From contig NZ_PYGD01000001.1 of the NCBI RefSeq assembly GCF_003014535.1, forward strand, positions 186,001 through 250,000: DNA of 64,000 nucleotides. Reading direction: 5' to 3'. A model generated the notes under the pieces. It had not been told where the DNA came from and did no database searches. It saw only the letters and a program-made list of their open reading frames with translations. Positions 1-7,933 of this stretch are shown piece by piece. Position 1 is the stretch's first letter, and every line of letters starts with the position of its first letter. The position numbers and the translations under genes are program-made. This DNA is from Taibaiella chishuiensis (GTDB taxonomy: Bacteria > Bacteroidota > Bacteroidia > Chitinophagales > Chitinophagaceae).

Positions 1-40
1 TAACGCCGCTTAAATCTTTACAACCATTATTTTACTGAAT

Positions 41-2131
41 ATGTCAAAAACCAAACTTGGAATTATGCTCCTTTCCGGCTCATTGCTTTTCTCGGCCTGC
101 GGCGGGAATAAAAGCGGAGAACAACCCAAAGGGGAAACCCAAACCGCAGCTTCAGGCTATGATCCTAACTTTAAAGTATTGGGCGAGGCCTTTGCCGACC
201 TGCAACTGCTGCGCTACCAGGTACCGGGCTGGAACGAACTGAGCCTGCAACAGAAAACGCTGGCTTACTACCTGTATGAAGCCGCGCTCTCGGGCCGCGA
301 TATCTATTACGACCAGGCCAATAAATATGGTCTTACCCTGCGTAAAACCATCGAAGCGGTTTATGGCACTTATAAAGGCGATAAAAACAGCGAAGACTGG
401 AAAAAATTTGCCGAATATGCGGGCCGCGTATGGTTCAGCACCGGCAACCACCACCACTATTCCAAAGATAAATTTGTACCGGAATGCTCTTTCGAGTATT
501 TCTCCGAATTGGTAAAGAACAGCGACCAGGGCAAACTGCCCCTCAACTCCGGCGAAACGGTCGACGCCTTCCTTACCCGTATGAAACCCGTGATCTTCGA
601 CCCGAAGTTCCAGCCTAAAATGGTGGACCTGCGGGCCGGTATCGACAATATTGCTGCATCATCCGTTAACTTCTACGAAGGTGTAACCCAGAAAGAGGTG
701 GAAGCTTTCTATGGCAATACCGCCATGTTCGGCCACTCTGACCAGGAACCGGAATGGGGCCTCAACAGCAAAGTGGTAAAAGAAAACGGCCAGCTGGTTG
801 AAAAAACCTGGAAAGTAGGCGGCATGTATGATGCAGCCCTGAAGAAAGTTGTGTACTGGCTGGAAAAAGCGGCCACCGTTGCCGAAAACGAACAGCAGAA
901 GAAAGCGCTGACCCTGCTGACCGAGTACTACAAAACCGGCGACCTTAAAAAATGGGATGAATACAATATTGCCTGGGTAGCCGATACGGCCAGCCGCATC
1001 GACATCAGCCACGGCTTTATCGAAGTATACAACGACCCGATCGGTAAAAAAGGAAGCTTCGAAAGCGTATTGTCGCTGAAAGACCTGGAAACAACCAAAA
1101 CGATCGCTGCGATCGCCAAGGAAGCCCAGTGGTTCGAGGACAATTCGCCGCTGATGCCCGAGCATAAGAAAAAACAGGTAAAAGGTATTACCGCTAAAGC
1201 GATCACTGTAATCGTAGAAGCGGGCGATGCTGCTCCCAGCACGCCTATCGGCATTAACCTGCCCAACTCCGACTGGTTAAGGAAAGAGCATGGCTCCAAA
1301 TCCGTGTCGCTCAGCAATATCGTACACGCCTATAACGAATCCAGCGCCGGCAGCGGTATGCTCGACGAGTTTGTAGCCGATCCGGCCAAGCTGAAACGCA
1401 TGAAAGAATTCGGCAACCTGGGCAGCGACCTGCATACCGATATGCACGAATGTATCGGTCACGCATCCGGCCAGATCAACCCGGGTATCGCTACGCCGGA
1501 TAAAACGTTGAAAAACTATGCCTCCTGCCTGGAAGAAGCCCGTGCCGACCTGGTAGCCCTGTACTACATCATGGATCCTAAACTGGTTGAGATCAAGGTA
1601 ATGCCATCGCTCGAAGTCGGTAAAGCCGAATACGACAGCTATATGATGAACGGCCTGATGACCCAGCTTACCCGTCTTAAACAAGGCGACAATATCGAGG
1701 AAGCGCACATGCGTAACCGCGCCCTGAATGCCTACTGGGTATACGAAAAAGGTAAGAAGGACAACGTAGTCGAGTTTATCAAGAAAGATGGCAAGACCTA
1801 TGTACAGATCAATGATTATGAGAAACTGCGCGTACTCTTCGGCGACCTGCTGAAAGAGATCCAGCGTATCAAATCGGAAGGCGACTTCAATGCCGGTAAG
1901 AACCTCGTGGAAACTTACGGTGTAAAAGTAAACCCCGCTTTGCACAAAGAAGTGCTTGAGCGTTATGCCAAGCTGAACCTGAAAGCCTATAAAGGCTTTA
2001 TCCAACCGCGCCTCGTGCCGGTAATGGATGGAGACAAGGTCACCGATGTGAAGCTGGAATACCCCACCTCATTCTACGAGCAGATGATGGAGTATGCGAA
2101 GAACTATTCGCTGCTGCCGGCTGTAAACTAA
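41..2131 (+). CDS. Dipeptidyl-peptidase III (M49 family), lipoprotein
   Basis: Zinc exopeptidase that releases dipeptides from peptide N-termini. The protein is 696 aa, the usual size for M49. It has the six-residue zinc motif HECIGH at residues 469-474 (M49 hallmark HExxxH) and the second element EEARAD starting at residue 498, which supplies the third zinc ligand. A Cys at the third motif position is, to my knowledge, also found in Bacteroides M49 enzymes. The N-terminus is a lipoprotein signal peptide (hydrophobic core, lipobox LFSAC near residue 20), so the enzyme is probably membrane anchored facing the periplasm or outside, unlike cytosolic eukaryotic DPP III. It stands alone: a strong terminator follows and the next gene has its own promoter. 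The start is chosen because the signal peptide begins there. Confidence 0.93.
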   Translation: MSKTKLGIMLLSGSLLFSACGGNKSGEQPKGETQTAASGYDPNFKVLGEAFADLQLLRYQVPGWNELSLQQKTLAYYLYEAALSGRDIYYDQANKYGLTLRKTIEAVYGTYKGDKNSEDWKKFAEYAGRVWFSTGNHHHYSKDKFVPECSFEYFSELVKNSDQGKLPLNSGETVDAFLTRMKPVIFDPKFQPKMVDLRAGIDNIAASSVNFYEGVTQKEVEAFYGNTAMFGHSDQEPEWGLNSKVVKENGQLVEKTWKVGGMYDAALKKVVYWLEKAATVAENEQQKKALTLLTEYYKTGDLKKWDEYNIAWVADTASRIDISHGFIEVYNDPIGKKGSFESVLSLKDLETTKTIAAIAKEAQWFEDNSPLMPEHKKKQVKGITAKAITVIVEAGDAAPSTPIGINLPNSDWLRKEHGSKSVSLSNIVHAYNESSAGSGMLDEFVADPAKLKRMKEFGNLGSDLHTDMHECIGHASGQINPGIATPDKTLKNYASCLEEARADLVALYYIMDPKLVEIKVMPSLEVGKAEYDSYMMNGLMTQLTRLKQGDNIEEAHMRNRALNAYWVYEKGKKDNVVEFIKKDGKTYVQINDYEKLRVLFGDLLKEIQRIKSEGDFNAGKNLVETYGVKVNPALHKEVLERYAKLNLKAYKGFIQPRLVPVMDGDKVTDVKLEYPTSFYEQMMEYAKNYSLLPAVN

Positions 2132-2150
2132 GCCCCTCAGTGTTTTGATA

Positions 2151-2182
2151 AAAAAGGCAGGACCCCGTGGTCCTGCCTTTTT
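2151..2182 (+). terminator. Intrinsic terminator after DPP III
   Basis: A perfect stem, AAAGGCAGGAC paired with GTCCTGCCTTT around a CCCGTG loop, flanked by A and T runs. It lies 20 bases past the DPP III stop and insulates that gene from the nuo promoter. Confidence 0.9.
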
Positions 2183-2379
2183 ACATTACAGCCGGGCCAA
2201 GCGGTAATTCCGGCCTAAAAGATGCACTATCAACCATCGCCGGACCTACAGAAAAAATGCAGTTTTTTTATATTAATTTTCCGGTTCTTCCCCGGCCTGA
2301 TGGCGCTTGTGCCCATCCAACCGTGTCGCATAAAAGATTTAATCATACGGTCATTTTACTGCATTATTTGTGTCATAAG

Positions 2380-2411
2380 TTTGTAAAATCCTACAACATC
2401 ACCTACTTTTG
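2380..2411 (+). promoter_or_regulatory. Promoter of the nuo operon
   Basis: TTTG at 2380-2383 and TACTTTTG at 2404-2411, separated by 20 bases, fit the Bacteroidetes housekeeping consensus TTTG-N19-TAnnTTTG. The start of transcription would be near 2416-2418, giving a leader of about 30 bases before nuoA. The other bases between 2183 and 2448 hold nothing else I recognise. Confidence 0.8.
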
Positions 2412-2448
2412 TGTGTTGGTACAATTACAAGTCGCTTAAGCAGAATTT

Positions 2449-2844
2449 ATGAATACACTTTTTCTTGCAGCCGATGCTACAGCCAGTGCCAGTAGCTTTA
2501 TGCCCGTTGCCCTGCAATTGCTGGTAGTTATTGGTTTCGTGGGCATTATCATGATTGCCTCCCATTTACTGGGTCCCAAGCGCCGTACAAGCGATAAACT
2601 GATCAACTTCGAGAGTGGTATTCCTTCTATAGGTAACGCCCGCCAGCCGATGGCTGTAAAGTACTTCCTGGTAGCGATCCTGTTTGTACTGTTCGATGTG
2701 GAAGTTATTTTCTTCTATCCTTATGCGGTCAATTTCCGCGAACTGGGTCAGGAAGGTTTCCTGGCAGTACTTATGTTTGTTGCCTTTTTCTTCTGCGGCT
2801 TTTTCTACATTATCAAGAAAGGTGCGCTGAAGTGGGAAGACTAA
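2449..2844 (+). CDS. nuoA: NADH-quinone oxidoreductase subunit A
   Basis: Membrane subunit of respiratory complex I, 131 aa with three hydrophobic helices. The family signature is clear: the loop FESGIPSIGNARQ, followed by KYFLVAILFVLFDVEVIFF, whose acidic residues belong to the proton/quinone gate region. It is the first gene of the nuo operon, 38 bases behind the promoter. The next nuo gene is displaced by about 500 bases because a four-helix-bundle ORF lies between. Confidence 0.96.
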   Translation: MNTLFLAADATASASSFMPVALQLLVVIGFVGIIMIASHLLGPKRRTSDKLINFESGIPSIGNARQPMAVKYFLVAILFVLFDVEVIFFYPYAVNFRELGQEGFLAVLMFVAFFFCGFFYIIKKGALKWED

Positions 2845-2847
2845 AGG

Positions 2848-3350
2848 AGTGTTGAATTTTGAATGCTGAATTTTGAATTAAGTATAAAGTGGTTTTAAGG
2901 TAGCGTGCGTTTCATGGGGGGCTTTGATGGATTTCTAATAAAAGCTTTTTTATGAAGGAAAACCTGATCCAGACCAGGACATTCAATTTTTCACTGGCAA
3001 GCATTCAACTATACAGACTTCTTACTGAAGAAAAAGAATATATAATATCAAAACAGTTGCTGCGTGCAGCGACAAGTATAGGAGCCAATGTAGTTGAGGC
3101 GGAAGCGGCACAGAGTAAGGCCGATTTCATAGCCAAAATGAGTATTGCCTCCAAAGAAGCTAGGGAGACCAGGTATTGGTTGCAACTATTAGATAAAAGT
3201 AATTTTACAAAACATGATTTGAAAATGAATCTGAATGAAGTCGATGAAATAATAAAGATTATTACCTCGATCGTCAAAACCAGCCGGGAGCGTAGCTAAC
3301 CAGTTAATGACCAATTCATTCAACATTCATCATTCAACACTCAAAATTAT
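2848..3350. repeat. Inverted GTGTTGAAT-type repeats bordering the IVS ORF
   Basis: Left arm 2848-2880 carries GTGTTGAATTTTGAATG and a further TGAATTTTGAATT. Right arm 3310-3350 contains CATCATTCAACACTCAAAAT, an imperfect reverse complement of it. The arms enclose the four-helix-bundle ORF and nothing else, so the pair may mark the limits of an inserted cassette. Because the sequence is simple and AT-rich, chance similarity is possible. Confidence 0.5.
2952..3299 (+). CDS. Four helix bundle protein (23S rRNA IVS-type)
   Basis: 115-aa helical protein of the four-helix-bundle family (S23/IVP type) whose first members were found as ORFs inside intervening sequences of 23S rRNA. Recognisable features are the start (KENLIQTRTFNFSLASIQLY), QLLRAATSIGANVVEAEAA near residues 36-54 and SKEARETRYWLQLLDKS further on. 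Biochemical function is unknown. It sits between nuoA and nuoB, which are normally adjacent, and is bordered by related inverted sequences (2848-2880 and 3310-3350). The surrounding DNA is AT-richer than the nuo genes. It has no evident role in complex I and looks like a hitchhiking insertion. Confidence 0.88.
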   Translation: MKENLIQTRTFNFSLASIQLYRLLTEEKEYIISKQLLRAATSIGANVVEAEAAQSKADFIAKMSIASKEARETRYWLQLLDKSNFTKHDLKMNLNEVDEIIKIITSIVKTSRERS

Positions 3351-3354
3351 AAAG

Positions 3355-3921
3355 ATGCGTCCGGTTCAATATAACGAGAATAGCAAGGTTACACTGGCCG
3401 AGATACCTGAGGGGTATTCGGGAGAAGGGTTTATGGCGACTAAGTTTGACCAGGTAATTGGTCTTGCCAGGGCAAATTCGCTCTGGCCTTTGCCTTTTGC
3501 CACCTCTTGCTGCGGTATCGAATTTATGGCTACCATGGGTGCCAACTACGATCTGGCCCGTTTCGGTTCGGAGCGTATGGGCTTTACCCCGCGCCAGTGC
3601 GATATGTTGCTGGTGGCCGGTACCATTGCCAAAAAGATGGCCCCCATCCTGCGCCAGGTATACCTGCAGATGGCCGAACCCCGCTGGGTGATCGCCATTG
3701 GCGCCTGTGCCAGCAGCGGCGGTATATTCGACTCTTATCCCGTATTGCAGGGTATCGACCAGGTGATCCCGGTAGATGTATATGTACCCGGCTGTCCGCC
3801 CCGCCCGGAAGGAATCCTGGACGGCGTGCTCAAACTGCAGGAAATTGTAAAAAATGAAAGCCTGCGCCGCCGCCACAGCGATAAGTATAAAGAACTGATG
3901 GCCGGATACGGTATCCAATAA
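3355..3921 (+). CDS. nuoB: NADH-quinone oxidoreductase subunit B
   Basis: Peripheral-arm subunit holding the terminal [4Fe-4S] cluster N2, which passes electrons to quinone. Cluster ligands are visible as the tandem Cys pair in SCCGIEFM, the Cys of IGACASSGG and the Cys of VPGCPPRPEG. The start is placed at ATG 3355 (188 aa). An in-frame upstream ATG at 3307 would add 16 residues encoded by the AT-rich repeat arm and lacks family similarity. nuoC follows after 58 bases. Confidence 0.96.
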   Translation: MRPVQYNENSKVTLAEIPEGYSGEGFMATKFDQVIGLARANSLWPLPFATSCCGIEFMATMGANYDLARFGSERMGFTPRQCDMLLVAGTIAKKMAPILRQVYLQMAEPRWVIAIGACASSGGIFDSYPVLQGIDQVIPVDVYVPGCPPRPEGILDGVLKLQEIVKNESLRRRHSDKYKELMAGYGIQ

Positions 3922-3979
3922 CAGCAGGAACAGCAAGCATCGCTGCAGCGTTTTACCGCAGCCTTTACAAACTACGATA

Positions 3980-4477
3980 ATGACGAACGAACATATTCAA
4001 CAACGCCTTACCGCACAGTTTCCCGACCTCAGCGAATGGGAAGAGCAGTATGGTATGCTCACCTTCAGAGCCCCGGCCGCGCGTAACCTGGAAGTGGTAC
4101 GCTTCCTGAATGAAGATGCGGAACTGCGGTTCGTATTCCTGACCGACCTTACCGGGGTACACTACCCCGACCGTAGCGGTGAAGAGCTGTGTGTGGTGGC
4201 CCACCTGCATAACCTGCAGGACAATGTACGGATACGCATGAAGGTATATGTACCCGTAACCCAGCCCGACACCCATAGCCTTACTTCGCTATTCGCCGGC
4301 GCCAACTGGATGGAAAGGGAAACCTACGATTTTTTCGGGATCAATTTTATCGGTCACCCGGAACTGACCCGTATCCTGAATGTCGATGAAATGGACTATT
4401 TCCCGATGCGCAAGGAATACCCGATGGAAGACCCAACCAGGATTGACAAGGACGATGAAATGTTTGGTAGAGGTTAA
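3980..4477 (+). CDS. nuoC: NADH-quinone oxidoreductase subunit C
   Basis: 165-aa subunit (30-kDa family) of the complex I hydrophilic arm. Family signatures are DLTGVHYPDRSGEELCVVAHL, with the central hydrophobic strands, and the conserved block ETYDFFGINFIGHPELTRIL followed by RKEYPMEDP. It is a separate gene from nuoD, unlike the fused nuoCD of enterobacteria. It lies between nuoB and nuoD in canonical order. Confidence 0.95.
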   Translation: MTNEHIQQRLTAQFPDLSEWEEQYGMLTFRAPAARNLEVVRFLNEDAELRFVFLTDLTGVHYPDRSGEELCVVAHLHNLQDNVRIRMKVYVPVTQPDTHSLTSLFAGANWMERETYDFFGINFIGHPELTRILNVDEMDYFPMRKEYPMEDPTRIDKDDEMFGRG

Positions 4478-4524
4478 TTTTGAACAATAATATTGCCATT
4501 GCAAACTGTCAATTGTAGCAAATA

Positions 4525-5739
4525 ATGAGTGAACAGCATATAAAACTCGCCGAGGAATCGCTGGAGAAACAGACGACCACTATTAACGTGGGGCCTACAC
4601 ACCCGGCAACCCACGGCGTGTTTCAGAATATCATGGAAATAGACGGGGAACGCGTACTGAGTACAGTGCCGACCATCGGATATATCCACCGCGCCTTCGA
4701 AAAGATCGCCGAACGCCGGCCTTATTACCAGATCACCCCGCTTACAGATCGCCTTAACTATTGTTCGGCGCCCATCAACAATATCGGCTGGCACCTTACC
4801 ATCGAAAAACTGGTAGGTATCGAGATCCCGAAAAGAGTACAATACCTCCGTGTGATCATCATGGAACTGGCCCGTATCGCCGATCACATCGTCTGCAACT
4901 CCGTTATCGGGGTGGATACCGGCGCCTTAACTCCCTTTACTTATGTATTCCAGTGGCGCGAAAAGATCTACGAGATCTACGAAGAGATCTGTGGCTCGCG
5001 TCTTACGACCAATATAGGCCGTATCGGCGGTTTCGAACGCAACTTTACCGCAACCGCATGGCAGAAGATCGACAGCTTTATGGAGGGGTTCCCCAAAATG
5101 CTGAAAGAGTTTGAAGCTCTCCTGGACCGCAACCGTATCTTTATGGACCGTTGCATTGGCGCAGGCCCCCTCAGCGCCGAACGCGCCCTCAGCTACAGTG
5201 TTACCGGCCCTAACCTCAGGGCTGCAGGCGTCGACTACGACGTACGTGTAGCACAACCTTACTCCGCTTACGAAGAATTTGAATTTGATATACCGGTGGG
5301 TACTACCGGCGATGTATACGACCGTTACCTGGTGCGCAATAAAGAAATGTGGGAAAGTATGCGCATTATCCGCCAGGCGCTCGAAAAGCTGAAAGGCCTC
5401 GACCCCAATGTATACCATGCCGACGTACCCGACTTCTACCTGCCGCAAAAAGCAGATGTGTATACCAAAATGGAAGCCCTGATCTACCATTTCAAGATCA
5501 TTATGGGCGAAACCGACCTGCCGGCCGGCGAAGTATACCATTCGGTAGAAGGCGCCAACGGCGAACTGGGTTATTACCTGATCAGCGATGGCGGCCGTAG
5601 CCCGTACCGGCTGCACTTCCGTCGTCCCTGCTTTATCTATTACCAGGCATTCCCCGAGATCGTTTCCGGTGGCCTGCTCAGCGATGCCATCGTTACCCTG
5701 AGCTCGCTGAATGTAATCGCCGGTGAGCTGGATGCCTAA
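4525..5739 (+). CDS. nuoD: NADH-quinone oxidoreductase subunit D
   Basis: 404-aa 49-kDa-type subunit that forms the quinone-binding pocket together with NuoB and NuoH. The motif GPTHPATHGVF near residue 23 contains the conserved quinone-site His. Typical blocks follow: GYIHRAFEKIAE, DRLNYCSAP, GRIGGFERNF, and the C-terminal VTLSSLNVIAGELDA. It descends from [NiFe]-hydrogenase large subunits but lacks metal-binding Cys pairs, as expected. The length is standard. Confidence 0.96.
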   Translation: MSEQHIKLAEESLEKQTTTINVGPTHPATHGVFQNIMEIDGERVLSTVPTIGYIHRAFEKIAERRPYYQITPLTDRLNYCSAPINNIGWHLTIEKLVGIEIPKRVQYLRVIIMELARIADHIVCNSVIGVDTGALTPFTYVFQWREKIYEIYEEICGSRLTTNIGRIGGFERNFTATAWQKIDSFMEGFPKMLKEFEALLDRNRIFMDRCIGAGPLSAERALSYSVTGPNLRAAGVDYDVRVAQPYSAYEEFEFDIPVGTTGDVYDRYLVRNKEMWESMRIIRQALEKLKGLDPNVYHADVPDFYLPQKADVYTKMEALIYHFKIIMGETDLPAGEVYHSVEGANGELGYYLISDGGRSPYRLHFRRPCFIYYQAFPEIVSGGLLSDAIVTLSSLNVIAGELDA

Positions 5740-5797
5740 TTACTAAAAATGTAAACCGTAAAAGTCGGAATGTGTTTTGACTTTTAGCTTTTGATAT

Positions 5798-6292
5798 ATG
5801 ATACAGTTTTCTGAGGAAAAATTTAAAAAAGCACAGGAGATCATCGCCCGTTACCCGGAAGGGAAACAGAAAAGCGCATTGATCCCCCTGCTGCACCTTG
5901 CACAGGAAGAGTTTGGCGGATGGCTGGATGTGCCGGTAATGGACTATGTGGCCGGCCTGTTGCATATTTTACCGATCGAGGTATACGAGGTGGCTACCTT
6001 CTATACCATGTTCAACATGAAACCTGTAGGTAAATATGTACTGGAAGTTTGCCAGACAGGCCCCTGCATGTTACGCGGCAGCGACCAGATCATTGATCAT
6101 ATCAAAAACAAACTGGGTATTAAAGCCGGCGAAACAACAGCCGACGGCCTCTTTACCCTTAAACCCGCAGAATGCCTCGGCGCCTGCGGTTATGCCCCGA
6201 TGATGCAGTTGGGCAAACATTTCAAGGAGCACCTGACCACAGAAAAGGTAGATACCATACTGGACGAATTAAGGGCTGCCGCTAAAAACTAA
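5798..6292 (+). CDS. nuoE: NADH-quinone oxidoreductase subunit E
   Basis: 164-aa thioredoxin-fold subunit carrying [2Fe-2S] cluster N1a of the NADH module. The four ligand cysteines are C85, C90 (VCQTGPCMLRG) and C126, C130 (AECLGACGYAP). The segment EVATFYTMFNMKPVGKY is also diagnostic. NuoF, its partner in the NADH-oxidising module, is separated by two unrelated ORFs. Confidence 0.95.
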   Translation: MIQFSEEKFKKAQEIIARYPEGKQKSALIPLLHLAQEEFGGWLDVPVMDYVAGLLHILPIEVYEVATFYTMFNMKPVGKYVLEVCQTGPCMLRGSDQIIDHIKNKLGIKAGETTADGLFTLKPAECLGACGYAPMMQLGKHFKEHLTTEKVDTILDELRAAAKN

Positions 6293-6304
6293 ACCTTACA
6301 ACGT

Positions 6305-7012
6305 ATGACCCTGCAGGAAGTAATGTCGGCACTGGAGCAAATGGGTACGGAACAAACCCGTAAAACATGGCGCAACCACGGTGCACAGGGCCCGGTCTTC
6401 GGCGTGAAGATCGGCGATATGAAGGTCATACAAAAGAAGATAAAACATAACCATGCGCTTGCGCTGGAACTGTACCAAACAGGAAATGGCGATGCCATGT
6501 ACTTTGCAGGACTGATCAGCGAGCCCGCCAGGATGACGAAAGCAGAACTCCGGGATTGGGCCAAAAAAGCCAACTGGTCGATGCTCAGCGAATATACCGT
6601 AGCCTGGACCGCAGCAGAAAGCAATTTCGGAAGGGAACTGGCCATGGCCTGGATCGGGTCGAAAGAGGAGCATGTACAGGCAGCAGGATGGAATACCTAC
6701 AGCAGCCTGCTGATGCTGAAAAAAGACGAAGAGCTGGACCTGGTTGAAATCGAAGCTCTGCTGGAACAAATTAAAACCAGCATACACAGCCAGGCCGAAC
6801 GTACCAAGTATACGATGAACGGCTTTATTATCGCTGTAGGCGGCCAGGTAGCCAGCCTCGCAGCTAAAGCCAAAGCAGTAGCGGCTGCCATAGGTACCGT
6901 ATCGGTAAACATGGGCGGAACGGCCTGTAAAGTGCCGGATGCCATCCCTTATATCGAGAAGATCGAAGCGATGGGTAAAGTGGGTAAAAAGAAAAAGACA
7001 GTATTTTGCTGA
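6305..7012 (+). CDS. DNA alkylation repair (AlkD-like, HEAT-repeat) protein
   Basis: 235-aa protein of the DNA alkylation repair family (AlkD-like, Pfam DNA_alkylation). The helical pattern with RKTWRNHGAQGPVFGVKIGD near residues 19-38 and ELRDWAKKANWSMLSEYTVA in the middle resembles this all-helical HEAT-like fold. Members excise or bind bulky alkylated bases, or have unknown roles. The C-terminus ends in a Gly/Lys-rich tail (GKVGKKKKTVFC). It lies inside the nuo operon, 12 bases after nuoE, and its end overlaps the next ORF by 7 bases, so it is co-transcribed with complex I although unrelated to it. The catalytic Asp of true AlkD was not located with certainty. Confidence 0.8.
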   Translation: MTLQEVMSALEQMGTEQTRKTWRNHGAQGPVFGVKIGDMKVIQKKIKHNHALALELYQTGNGDAMYFAGLISEPARMTKAELRDWAKKANWSMLSEYTVAWTAAESNFGRELAMAWIGSKEEHVQAAGWNTYSSLLMLKKDEELDLVEIEALLEQIKTSIHSQAERTKYTMNGFIIAVGGQVASLAAKAKAVAAAIGTVSVNMGGTACKVPDAIPYIEKIEAMGKVGKKKKTVFC

Positions 7013-7863
7013 AACAGCATACCATACGATTCGCCAAAGCCGCGCTGTTGCTGTGTTGTATTACCGGGAACAAGGTGGCTACGGCACAATCGGGAAAAGA
7101 AGTTCTTGAAACAGGTTTTTACCAAACGGCGGAGCACAGCAACTACCGGTTTAAAGTGCCGGAGACAACAGATTCGATCTATATCGATACTGCAGCCATC
7201 TGCCTGAGCAGCGATTTCCGGGAGGTGCGCAATGTGGTTGAAGAATACGGCCACCAGCCTGCGATACAGATCCGGTTGACGGAAGCGGCCACAAAGCGTT
7301 TTGCGGAGGCCAGCAAACGGAATATCGGCAAACGGATCGCGATCATCGCCGGTGGACGCATACTGTCGGCGCCGGTGGTGCAGAGCGAGATCCCGGGCGG
7401 CGAACTGACCCTTACCGGCGGCTTTACACTCGAAGAAACCCGGGCTATTGCCGAACGGATGCAGCAAGAGGTGTTCCCCCGGAATAGCAGGGTGGGCAAA
7501 CTGATGCAGGCTTTGGCCAGTTTTGACCAGGCCTTGCTCCAAAAGGATACCGTTAAGCTCAACGTATTGCTCACAGAGTATTTCAAGATGATACACTCGA
7601 ATGGCTTTACTGAAACTAAGAAAGAATTGCTGCTGCATATGCGGCAGGGATTTTTGAAATACGATAAGATCGAGCAGTTGAACGCAGCTACCTTCAGGTT
7701 CGACGAGGAACTGGGTTATGTGAAACGCAAACTGTTGGTAACCGGATCGTTTAACGGCAAAGCTTTCAGCGTAAAACTGGATGTGTCGGAAGATTGGACC
7801 TGGGATTATAAAAAGGAACAGTGGCAGATGAAAGGGCGGCAAGCCGTCAAACAACAGGAATAA
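7006..7863 (+). CDS. Secreted SecD-head-like / NTF2-like two-domain protein
   Basis: 285-aa exported protein with a signal peptide (residues 1-28, ending ATAQ). Residues about 56-152 resemble the periplasmic P1 head subdomain of SecD: IQIRLTEAATKRFAEAS, then GKRIAIIAGGRILSAPVVQS and GGFTLEETRAIAERM. Residues about 165-275 look like an NTF2/DUF4440-type cone domain (FDQALLQKDTVKLNVLLTE, SEDWTWDY). There are no SecD transmembrane helices, so this is not a translocase subunit. The start is a TTG at 7006 that overlaps the previous stop. It is the second non-nuo gene between nuoE and nuoF. Function unknown; a ligand-binding periplasmic protein is conceivable. Confidence 0.7.
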   Translation: MLKQHTIRFAKAALLLCCITGNKVATAQSGKEVLETGFYQTAEHSNYRFKVPETTDSIYIDTAAICLSSDFREVRNVVEEYGHQPAIQIRLTEAATKRFAEASKRNIGKRIAIIAGGRILSAPVVQSEIPGGELTLTGGFTLEETRAIAERMQQEVFPRNSRVGKLMQALASFDQALLQKDTVKLNVLLTEYFKMIHSNGFTETKKELLLHMRQGFLKYDKIEQLNAATFRFDEELGYVKRKLLVTGSFNGKAFSVKLDVSEDWTWDYKKEQWQMKGRQAVKQQE

Positions 7864-7933
7864 CAAGACAGGACAACCTGTTTGTATCATAAAAAAACAG
7901 AGTGTACCCAAGCGGTACTGGAAATAGGATAGC

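Noticed and set aside
2167-2439. A 90-codon ORF before nuoA
   Set aside because: It begins in the DPP III terminator and runs over the nuo promoter; no protein-like features.
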